DNA of 23,330 bases from a virus. Shown piece by piece: positions 13,675-19,771 of this stretch (the first letter of the stretch is position 1; each line of letters opens with the position of its first letter). Made by a program: the position numbers and the translations under genes. The notes beneath the pieces were generated by a model. It was not told the origin of the DNA. It saw only the letters and a program-made list of their open reading frames with translations, and did not search any database. The stretch is taken from positions 1 through 23,330 of IMG/VR virus record IMGVR_UViG_3300048997_000107. One strand, written 5' to 3'.

Positions 13675-15132
13675 TTAGAGTTGCGCCGTGACAGCGGCCT
13701 TGGACACCATGAGGAAGATCATCGCCGCCGTGGGAGACACCCGGAGCCCGGCGTTGGCGTACACCTGGTTCAGCGCCAGCGAAGACGTGGGGTTCAGCGA
13801 ATCATCCACGTTGATCACATAGCCGGGGTCGATTCGGTCCCCGTCCTCGTTGAACCGCTCGAATAGGCCCTTGGCGTCGGCCATGGGCTGCGCGATCCCG
13901 GTCAAAGTGCCTTGCACCGCGGCGAGAAAATGCCCGGAAGAGTCGATGGTGCCGAACACGTACGGCTCGAGCTGCTTCTCCGCTTCCACCACATAGCGGT
14001 TGATCACATCGGCGCCGGTGAGCATCCGCCAGTTGTCGAAATCCGCGGACAGCGAGCGCCACCCGTATAGCCGGGTCGACCCGGCGATGGTGCGAATGAT
14101 GTTGACTTTGGCGGTGTCCAGGATTTCCGCGTCCGCCGGGGTGAATTCCTGATCCGGTGCCACCACGTACCGGGCTTTGGCGTTCTCCCCGCTCGCCGCC
14201 CGCCACGGGCCGGCCGCCTCGTGCGCTTTGGCCCGGCACGCCGCCACATAGCCCTCTGGGGACACCGCGCGGGTACCACCGAAATCGTCCGGGATTGTTA
14301 CCCACGGGGCGAACAGCCCGGCGCGTTTGGCGTCCAGGGACGCGGCGTAGCTGGACAAAGTGGCCAGACTGTCGCCTCGGGCCGAGGCAAGGATCGCTAC
14401 TCGGTTGTTCGCGTCGGCATGCGCGATCAGGGCGGCGTGCACACTGGTGCCCACCCCGGGCAGCGCGATCGCCCCATCCCCCAGGCCCTTGGCGAACTTG
14501 TCGAGGGAGGCGATGTGCACGGCGGCGTTGACGCTGGCGCGGTCGTCGGTGCCGGCGGCCAGGGTCACCGGGCCGACCGCGGCCGGGTTGTTGGTGGGCG
14601 CCACACTGGCCGAGCCGGCGTCCGCGAGCCGGATGTACAACGAGTTGGCGTTGACCCGGCTGACCGCGTGCTGCGGGCTGGTCAGCGCCGAGAAGTCCTC
14701 CACGAGGATGCCGTCGAGCAGCACCTGGATCCGGAATGTGGCGGCGGTAGGTCCGTCGAGGACTTTCAACGACACCCGCGACGACCAAGCCCCGGCGTTG
14801 GTGGCCGCCACTGTCAGCGTGTCATCCGGTGTGCTGGCACGGTCGGAGAGCGGGGTGGCCAGGGCGCCGATCGTGGCGGCCGGTCCCACCGATCGCACCA
14901 CGTACGCCCGGGAGCCGCCTTCCTCGAAGAAAGTGCGCACGTCGTCCCACAGTGACCCGTAGCTGGGGCGCGCCCCGAACCGGCTGGTGAACGCGGCGAA
15001 CGAATCGACGCGCATGGGCGTGTCCGTGGGGCCGCGGTCGGCCAGCCCGGCAGCGAAATAGGTACTAGACGGGGCTCGAGCTGGCGCGCTCGGACCCGAG
15101 ATCGTGCCGGTGGTGACGGACACTCCGGGCAT
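13675..15132 (-). CDS. Contractile tail sheath protein
   Basis: A 485-residue sheath protein, which identifies the particle as contractile. The N-terminus PGVSVTTGTISGPSAP is typical of sheath N-arms. SFAAFTSRFGARPSYGSLWD and VRTFFEEGGSRAYVVR (about residues 44-82) match the conserved sheath core. The C-terminal domain with SLSADFDNWRMLTGADVINRY (about 360-380) and the final beta strand region is the part that interlocks neighbouring subunits. The ATG at 15132 is preceded by GAGAGGAAG. It is followed 13 bases later by the tube gene. Length is normal. Confidence 0.95.
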   Translation of the reverse strand: MPGVSVTTGTISGPSAPARAPSSTYFAAGLADRGPTDTPMRVDSFAAFTSRFGARPSYGSLWDDVRTFFEEGGSRAYVVRSVGPAATIGALATPLSDRASTPDDTLTVAATNAGAWSSRVSLKVLDGPTAATFRIQVLLDGILVEDFSALTSPQHAVSRVNANSLYIRLADAGSASVAPTNNPAAVGPVTLAAGTDDRASVNAAVHIASLDKFAKGLGDGAIALPGVGTSVHAALIAHADANNRVAILASARGDSLATLSSYAASLDAKRAGLFAPWVTIPDDFGGTRAVSPEGYVAACRAKAHEAAGPWRAASGENAKARYVVAPDQEFTPADAEILDTAKVNIIRTIAGSTRLYGWRSLSADFDNWRMLTGADVINRYVVEAEKQLEPYVFGTIDSSGHFLAAVQGTLTGIAQPMADAKGLFERFNEDGDRIDPGYVINVDDSLNPTSSLALNQVYANAGLRVSPTAAMIFLMVSKAAVTAQL

Positions 15133-15187
15133 GTGATGCTTCCTCTCCTATCGAGGCCGCGCGCCGCGCGGTACCAGCGTGAATAAT

Positions 15188-15231
15188 GGCACCCGCCGTG
15201 ATGATCGCCAGGGATCAACGCGCCGGGCGCC
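15188..15231 (-). other. Weak hairpin between small acidic protein gene and sheath gene
   Basis: GGGCGCC (15225-15231) pairs with GGCACCC (15188-15194), 7 bp with one G-U pair on the minus-strand transcript, around a 30-base loop, and ATTATT follows the stem on the minus strand. The long loop makes it uncertain as a terminator; it lies in the 106-base gap that otherwise shows only the sheath ribosome site. Confidence 0.3.
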
Positions 15232-15238
15232 GGGGGTG

Positions 15239-15517
15239 TCAGTCGGTTTCGACCAGGTAGCCGCGTGCAATGGCGGCCCGCCCCACGGGATCGATCTCTT
15301 CCACCCGGGCGCGCTCGCCGCCCCCCAGGGAACGGCCGTCCTCGGTGTAGACCACCGTGGACCCCCCCGGATTGAGCAACCCCACCGTGCCCGACGGCTC
15401 TGTGTCGTCGTCGGCGGCGGTGTCCTTTTCCGGTGCGATTGGGGCGGGTGCCGGCTTGTCGTCCTGCTCCGGTGCCACGGTGCCGGCGGTCTCTTTGCGG
15501 CTGCGATTGGTGGTCAT
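15239..15517 (-). CDS. Small acidic protein upstream of the sheath, unknown function
   Basis: A 92-residue protein. The first 45 residues are disordered-looking and rich in Ala, Pro, Asp and Thr. The second half is compact: LLNPGGSTVVYTEDGRSLG followed by ARVEEIDPVGRAAIARGYL. This ending resembles small proteins often found beside head-completion and sheath genes in actinophages, but I cannot name a function. The ATG overlaps the preceding stop by 4 bases and has AGGAG upstream. Tight coupling to the terminator-like gene suggests a role in joining head and tail. Confidence 0.75.
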   Translation of the reverse strand: MTTNRSRKETAGTVAPEQDDKPAPAPIAPEKDTAADDDTEPSGTVGLLNPGGSTVVYTEDGRSLGGGERARVEEIDPVGRAAIARGYLVETD

Positions 15518-16143
15518 GGTTCTCCTGTCTCCGGGAAGGGTTCGGTGGGACCTGCCGCGTCTGCGGTCACGGTGATCTGTTCACCGACACCAATCGGGGT
15601 GCGGGTGGACCCGTCCTCGAGGGTTTCCTGGCAATCCAGGTCGACGGCCAGCACCCCGGCGGCCCACACGCGCCGCCCTTTGGCGGCGTTGAGGCGCACC
15701 GGCTCGCCGAATTCCTCCACATAAGTGTTCTCGTGCAGCCGGTACCCGGTGTCACTGTTGCTCATGTTGTCCAAGTTCGGGTACTGGAGCAGCGAGAGCC
15801 GGCAGGCGACGGCCAGGTTGTCGCGGGCGGCGATGGCGTCCTCCCAGGTGTCGCCCTTGCCCCAGATGTAGATCCGGCACGCGTAGCGGGTCATATACTC
15901 CGGCAGACCGTCGATGATGTCTGTCCGGCGGGTGTTGAGCAGCCGGGGGTTGATGACCAGGACCCAGGTGTCACCGATGGAACTCAGCGCGTTGTCGGGA
16001 GCCTCGCCGGATACCACTTCGTCCAGGTCCGGCAGGGTCACCGAATCCCGTACCCAGGCGGCGCGCAACAGTGGGATTTTGCGGGGCACTTCGGATCGCA
16101 GCAGTGCGGCCAGTTTGTCGCGCACCCCGTCCGCGCCTCTCAT
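15514..16143 (-). CDS. Putative tail terminator / tail completion protein
   Basis: A 209-residue protein between the HIT-like gene and the sheath block. Residues about 10-30 form a helix (VRDKLAALLRSEVPRKIP), followed by alternating strands with WVLVINPRLL, RYACRIYIWGKGDTWEDAIAAR and LAVACRLSLLQYP, a layout seen in tail terminator and completion proteins. The end (about 165-209) is acidic and Pro-rich. The start is the ATG at 16143, which overlaps the HIT stop by 4 bases, rather than an in-frame codon at 16158 inside the HIT gene. The assignment is based on layout and position; no enzyme motif is seen. Confidence 0.72.
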   Translation of the reverse strand: MRGADGVRDKLAALLRSEVPRKIPLLRAAWVRDSVTLPDLDEVVSGEAPDNALSSIGDTWVLVINPRLLNTRRTDIIDGLPEYMTRYACRIYIWGKGDTWEDAIAARDNLAVACRLSLLQYPNLDNMSNSDTGYRLHENTYVEEFGEPVRLNAAKGRRVWAAGVLAVDLDCQETLEDGSTRTPIGVGEQITVTADAAGPTEPFPETGEP

Positions 16144-16478
16144 GTGCGCCCGGTCCACGGCAGCGCCAGCCCGTCCGCGACCCGCCTCGGAACTATGTGG
16201 ATGCCCAGGTGCCGCACGGTCTGGGTGGCGGACTGCCCTACGGAGGTGATCAGATTGCAGTCACCGACGCTGGCGGCGTACTCGGCGGCGCACCGCATGG
16301 TGCGCGCGGTGACGTCGGGCCGAGCGGTCGCATCAGGGACGTGAGCGTGCGGGATGACGAGCGTATGCCCGGAGGTGACCGGGCCCCGGGGTGCGAGGGC
16401 GATCACGTCGCGCCACCGCTTGAGCACGGTGGCGCGGGCGTTGCCGGCGATGATGGCGCAGAACGGGCAGTCGTTCAT
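16140..16478 (-). CDS. HIT-family-like protein lacking the central catalytic histidine
   Basis: A 112-residue protein with the histidine-triad fold. It opens with NDCPFCAIIAG, the usual CxFC start of HIT hydrolases, then APRGPVTSGHTLVIPHAH (about residues 28-45) and ATQTVRHLGIHIVPRR near the end. The family motif is H-x-H-x-H, whose central His is the nucleophile in nucleotide hydrolases such as HINT1. Here the sequence reads HLGIH, so Gly replaces that His; the codon is GGC, several changes from CAC. The other conserved segments remain, so the fold is probably intact while nucleotidyl transfer is doubtful. The ATG at 16478 overlaps the preceding stop by 4 bases. HIT-like genes among structural genes occur in actinophages; their role is not established. 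It may bind nucleotides without cutting them. Confidence 0.85.
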   Translation of the reverse strand: MNDCPFCAIIAGNARATVLKRWRDVIALAPRGPVTSGHTLVIPHAHVPDATARPDVTARTMRCAAEYAASVGDCNLITSVGQSATQTVRHLGIHIVPRRVADGLALPWTGRT

Positions 16479-16702
16479 GGGCGGACTTCCTGCACCAGGG
16501 CTTCCGCCAGCTCCATCACATACCTGACCGGTTTGCCCAGGAGGGTCGGACTGGTGACGCACAACTCCACCGTCGCCCGGAGCATGGCGACAATCGGCTC
16601 CCGGGCGCCGGGGGGCTCGATCAGGTGGACGTACCCCAGGGCCTCGGTGAGCACGCTGGCGGCACTGCGCGGGTTGTGCTGAGTGGGGGCGCCGGTCATC
16701 AT
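16475..16702 (-). CDS. Small helical protein of the head-completion block, unknown function
   Basis: A 75-residue, mostly helical protein: ASVLTEALGYVHLIE, then EPIVAMLRATVELC, then KPVRYVMELAEALVQEVRP. It starts at one of two adjacent ATGs (16702 or 16699) overlapping the stop of the virion morphogenesis gene, and its own stop overlaps the HIT start by 4 bases. I do not recognise the family. The strict overlap on both sides supports a real gene; a role in head or tail completion is inferred from place only. Confidence 0.7.
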   Translation of the reverse strand: MMTGAPTQHNPRSAASVLTEALGYVHLIEPPGAREPIVAMLRATVELCVTSPTLLGKPVRYVMELAEALVQEVRP

Positions 16703-17184
16703 TCCACTTTCAGACTGCGGGTCGACTTGCGGCCGGACACGATCCAGTTGATTACGGCGGTGCTGCTGACTCCCTCGAGTTGCACCTGGCGGGCGTTGAC
16801 CAGGGGGCGCGCCGGCATGTGCTTTGTACCGTCCTGGTGAAAATGCGCGTACCGAACCCCGGTTCCGGCCTCCATGTCGTGTGGTCGGAGCCGCTCGATA
16901 CCGAGCGGGCGCACCGTGAGGGAGGTGCGCAGATGTCCGGTGCGCACCAGAATGTCCGCCGGGTATCCGAGTTTCAGCTTCTCCGCGACAGTCTCGGGGG
17001 CAAGGGGCTTCCAGGGTGTTTTCCACCGGTTGCCCCGGTTGCGGAAGTGGGTGACGTTGCGTTGTGCCCACCATGTCAGTAGCGCGTCCCACGCCGGGGA
17101 GAGATCCTGGGTGCGTGTTCGCATGCCCTGCAGCTGGCGGCGCGCGGTGGTGAACCCTTGGGCGTTGAACGTGATCGCGACCAT
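16699..17184 (-). CDS. Virion morphogenesis / tail completion protein (P2 gpS / Mu gpG type)
   Basis: A 161-residue basic protein. The central segment reads W, then KPLAPETVAEKLKLG (about residues 58-73), then LVRTGHLRTSL, then GVRYAHFHQDGTK and MPARPLV. That series (W-PL-P-T, TG-L--S, YA--HQ-G, PARP) is the signature of the phage virion morphogenesis family, involved in finishing the tail or joining it to the head. The ATG at 17184 is preceded by GGAAG and follows the connector stop by 4 bases. The gene is complete and of normal length. Confidence 0.88.
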   Translation of the reverse strand: MVAITFNAQGFTTARRQLQGMRTRTQDLSPAWDALLTWWAQRNVTHFRNRGNRWKTPWKPLAPETVAEKLKLGYPADILVRTGHLRTSLTVRPLGIERLRPHDMEAGTGVRYAHFHQDGTKHMPARPLVNARQVQLEGVSSTAVINWIVSGRKSTRSLKVE

Positions 17185-17188
17185 GGCG

Positions 17189-17773
17189 TTACTTCCATGC
17201 CGAGTGGATGCGAAATCGGCTCAGGTCGGCGAGTTCGGAGGCCGTCCAGTCCTCCGGGGGCAGGCTGCGCGGCTCGCCGGCGTTGAGGTCACGCACCACC
17301 ACCGTGTCATCATGGCGATTGATCATGATCACCCCGGCCTTTTTGAGGATCGCCAACCGGACCGGGGGCACACTGCCCAAGCCTGCCATGTACTCCACCG
17401 CCACCGTGCCCACGCTGTCGACCCGGCTCGACATCCAGTCCGATAGGCGGAACGCGCTGTAGGTGAGAAAAGCCCCGGTGGCCGGGTTCGCTGTCCGCAA
17501 CCAGTGATCGTCCAGCGTCCAGCCGTCGGGTAACGCGCCCCCGACGATATCCACCCCGTTCAGGGCGGTCACCGATGCCACGTGAAACGTGGTCATCACC
17601 AGGCCGGACGCCAGGATGGGCGCGGTTTCGCTCGCCGGAACCGGGGTGATCTTGGTGTTGAGTCGGTTCCCCAGACCTTCCTCGACACTCTCGATGACAT
17701 CCTGGGCTTCCAGCGTCTGGTCGTCGTCCCACACCGGGTTTCCCAGGAACCGCCGGAGCCGGGCGGCGTCCAC
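17189..17773 (-). CDS. Head-tail connector (adaptor) protein
   Basis: A 194-residue protein. The N-terminal VDAARLRRFLGNP followed by LEAQDVIESVEEGLGNRLNT is an opening typical of adaptor proteins that dock on the portal (gp6-like). The middle is beta-rich with VASVTALNGVDI and LPDGWTLDDHWLR; the end has AGEPRSLPPEDWTASEL. The GTG at 17773 is chosen because the upstream part of the open frame overlaps the preceding gene and reads like a shadow frame; GGGG lies about 5 bases upstream. It follows the preceding stop codon within 20 bases. The call rests on position after the capsid gene and on the N-terminal helix pattern. Confidence 0.72.
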   Translation of the reverse strand: MDAARLRRFLGNPVWDDDQTLEAQDVIESVEEGLGNRLNTKITPVPASETAPILASGLVMTTFHVASVTALNGVDIVGGALPDGWTLDDHWLRTANPATGAFLTYSAFRLSDWMSSRVDSVGTVAVEYMAGLGSVPPVRLAILKKAGVIMINRHDDTVVVRDLNAGEPRSLPPEDWTASELADLSRFRIHSAWK

Positions 17774-17790
17774 AATGGCCCCGATCGTCC

Positions 17791-18198
17791 CTAGTCCCCG
17801 CTGGCCGGTGCGACAACCGGCTCGAGGGTGGCCAGATGCAGCTCGTAAATGTCCCTGCGGACCAGTGCGCCCTTGCACCAGAGGATGCGGGACACCGGGG
17901 TGCGGGCGTTTTTCGGGACGAACGATTCGGTGACGTCACACTCGGCGCGCACGTAGTCGCCTATCAGGGTGGCCTCGGGGGCGAACCCGCCGGCCTGCAT
18001 CACCGCCGGCTGTTCACCGGGCTGGAAGAGCACTTTGGAGGACCGCCGCATCGCGGCCCCCACGGTGCCGGAGTCCGGTCGGGTGTCGGGCGCCTGGGAC
18101 AGGATGGTGTTCTGCACGGTGCGGACGGAACGGGCGGCCGCGGTCCTGCGCCGTCCCTTGAGCTGTGCGGCGTCGTCGCCCGGGTCCGTGGTGGTCAT
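17791..18198 (-). CDS. Protein of unknown function directly after the capsid gene
   Basis: A 135-residue protein. The N-terminal third is basic and disordered-looking (KGRRRTAAARSVRTVQ). The rest is compact, with SSKVLFQPGEQPAVMQAGG, VRAECDVTESFVPKNA and ILWCKGALVRRDIYELHL. I do not recognise it. The ATG at 18198 is chosen over an in-frame start at 18243, which would lie closer to the hairpin at 18261-18303, although no strong ribosome site is visible at either. It is the first gene after the strong hairpin behind the capsid gene, so its output is probably lower than that of the capsid. A head-completion or decoration role is possible. Confidence 0.68.
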   Translation of the reverse strand: MTTTDPGDDAAQLKGRRRTAAARSVRTVQNTILSQAPDTRPDSGTVGAAMRRSSKVLFQPGEQPAVMQAGGFAPEATLIGDYVRAECDVTESFVPKNARTPVSRILWCKGALVRRDIYELHLATLEPVVAPASGD

Positions 18199-18260
18199 GG
18201 TCGAAAGCGTAAAGGCTGGATCACGCCGGGGCCGACTCGCCACGCATGGACCGGTGTAGA

Positions 18261-18303
18261 GGAGAACCCCCGACGCACATCGGGGGGACGCCGGGGGTTC
18301 TCC
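18261..18303 (-). terminator. Perfect 12-bp hairpin after the major capsid gene
   Basis: GGAGAACCCCCG (18261-18272) pairs exactly with CGGGGGTTCTCC (18292-18303), with a 19-base loop, 14 bases beyond the capsid stop codon. No T-run follows on either strand. A GC-rich, stem-only element fits an actinobacterial attenuator or an RNA 3' stabiliser that raises capsid mRNA over downstream genes. Confidence 0.75.
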
Positions 18304-18317
18304 GTCTGGGGGTCCGG

Positions 18318-19652
18318 TCAGGAACAGAGGCTCGCGGGCAGGTCGATCTTGATAAACGATTCCGGCCGGGAAACGGTCATGCCGACCCTTTCCTCAGCGA
18401 GGATCGCCACCGCGTTGCGCAGGAACAAGTCGGCGTGCTGCTCGGCGACCCGGATGTTCGACTGCTGGCGGTCGTAGACTTTGGCGCCCAATCCGAACGC
18501 ACCGACCAGCGCGGTGCCTTCCTGCTGTGCCGGGGTGGAAATGACCGGCATCTGCCAGATGCGTTTCTCTGCGCCGATGGCGACGTTGACGGCCACGATA
18601 TAGTTGCCGTTCGCATCCTTGATCGTCTCCATGTTTTCCCAGTCGAACGGGTGTGCCACTACCCCGGTGGGCTCGTAGTAGGCGAGCATGACCCGGGTGG
18701 CGGCGCGGCGCACCGCGTCCACGTAGGTGTCCATGGGCTGAATCGGCGAGGGGGTCGGCACGGGGCTGCCCGGGTACTCCTGAATACCGGGGGTGCGCAG
18801 AATCCCCAGGATGTTCTCCCCGGTGCCGTCACCGTTGAGCAGCTGGTCGTCCTCGGCCAGGCGCAGGCCGTAGAGCAGTTCCGTATCGATGATCGACTGG
18901 AGCTGTGGTTCATCGTCCAACGTGTTGCGGTGCGCCACCTCGTAGTGGGCGATGGTGCGGATCGGTGCCTGGGCCGGCTGGAACGCCAGCCCCGTGTGCG
19001 GCTTGAGGGCAAAGTTCGTGCCAGCCCCGTCGCGCTCGGCTACGGGCGCGGCGTTATTGTCGCCGTCCAGGTAGCCCAGCACACGCACGTATTCGATCAG
19101 GTTGGACGTCGTGTTGGCGTTGGGGAACAGATCCCGGACGCGGCCAGACCGGTAGGGCCGTTGCACCATGGGTTCGCGCTCGACGGTGCCGAACGCGAGG
19201 TTGGTGAACGTGCCGCCGACAGTGGAGTAGATGTCCTTCGACTCCATGCCACTCAGACCGTGGAGCAAGTCGTCTTTGAGCTCGAACTGGGAGCGCATGA
19301 GGCCGCCGGAGTCGCGGCCCTTGAATTCTTCGGACTCGATGAACCGGCGTCCGATGGACTTGCCCTCCAGGTTTGCCCGGGGAGCGTTGACTTGGGGCTG
19401 GCTGACCACGGAGCCGGCGGCGGGGGTGGCGAGGAACGCCTCGATTTCCTCGAACGCGCCGGCGCCCTTGAGTTCGGTGGTGATCTCCCTGGCCTTGACC
19501 GACAGTGCCCGGAACGCCTTGGCTTTGTCCGGGTCGATGACGACGTTGCCACCGTCCTCGGTTTTGTACATCGAGTTGAACGCTTCGTCCATCTCGGATT
19601 TCACTTCGGCGGCGCGAGTGCGCAGCACCTTCTGCATTTCGGCGACAGACAC
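18318..19652 (-). CDS. Major capsid protein (HK97 fold)
   Basis: A 444-residue HK97-type capsid protein. The first 110 residues are charged and helical and look like the N-terminal delta/scaffold region removed by the prohead protease. The core follows, with SIGRRFIESEEFKG, then TFTNLAFGTVEREPMVQ, then a P-domain and LLNGDGTGENILGIL (about residues 268-282), a motif widely shared by HK97-type capsids. The C-terminal part has GVVAHPFDWENMETIKDANGNY and the FGLGAKVYDRQQSN and ILAEERVG segments. I place the start at the GTG at 19652: GAGG lies 7 bases before it. The GTG four codons upstream (19664) would bury that ribosome site inside the gene and has none of its own. Confidence 0.95.
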   Translation of the reverse strand: MSVAEMQKVLRTRAAEVKSEMDEAFNSMYKTEDGGNVVIDPDKAKAFRALSVKAREITTELKGAGAFEEIEAFLATPAAGSVVSQPQVNAPRANLEGKSIGRRFIESEEFKGRDSGGLMRSQFELKDDLLHGLSGMESKDIYSTVGGTFTNLAFGTVEREPMVQRPYRSGRVRDLFPNANTTSNLIEYVRVLGYLDGDNNAAPVAERDGAGTNFALKPHTGLAFQPAQAPIRTIAHYEVAHRNTLDDEPQLQSIIDTELLYGLRLAEDDQLLNGDGTGENILGILRTPGIQEYPGSPVPTPSPIQPMDTYVDAVRRAATRVMLAYYEPTGVVAHPFDWENMETIKDANGNYIVAVNVAIGAEKRIWQMPVISTPAQQEGTALVGAFGLGAKVYDRQQSNIRVAEQHADLFLRNAVAILAEERVGMTVSRPESFIKIDLPASLCS

Positions 19653-19771
19653 GGTGATCCTCACGTGATATGTGGACAGACTGGCGGGTTACGCCGGTCA
19701 GTACCGTGCGTCTGAGCAGGAAGGCTACGCACCAACGCGCGCACGCGAGAGGTGACACGCCGTGGTGTTGA

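Noticed and set aside
18246-19715. Long plus-strand open frame of 489 codons opposite the capsid gene
   Set aside because: Mirror frame of the capsid gene; the composition (Gly, Val, His, Arg-rich) is typical of antisense shadows, and the capsid assignment is certain.
19665-19771. Terminator or promoter between protease and capsid genes
   Set aside because: Only a short 6-bp stem with a G-U pair and no convincing promoter boxes were found in this 107-base gap.
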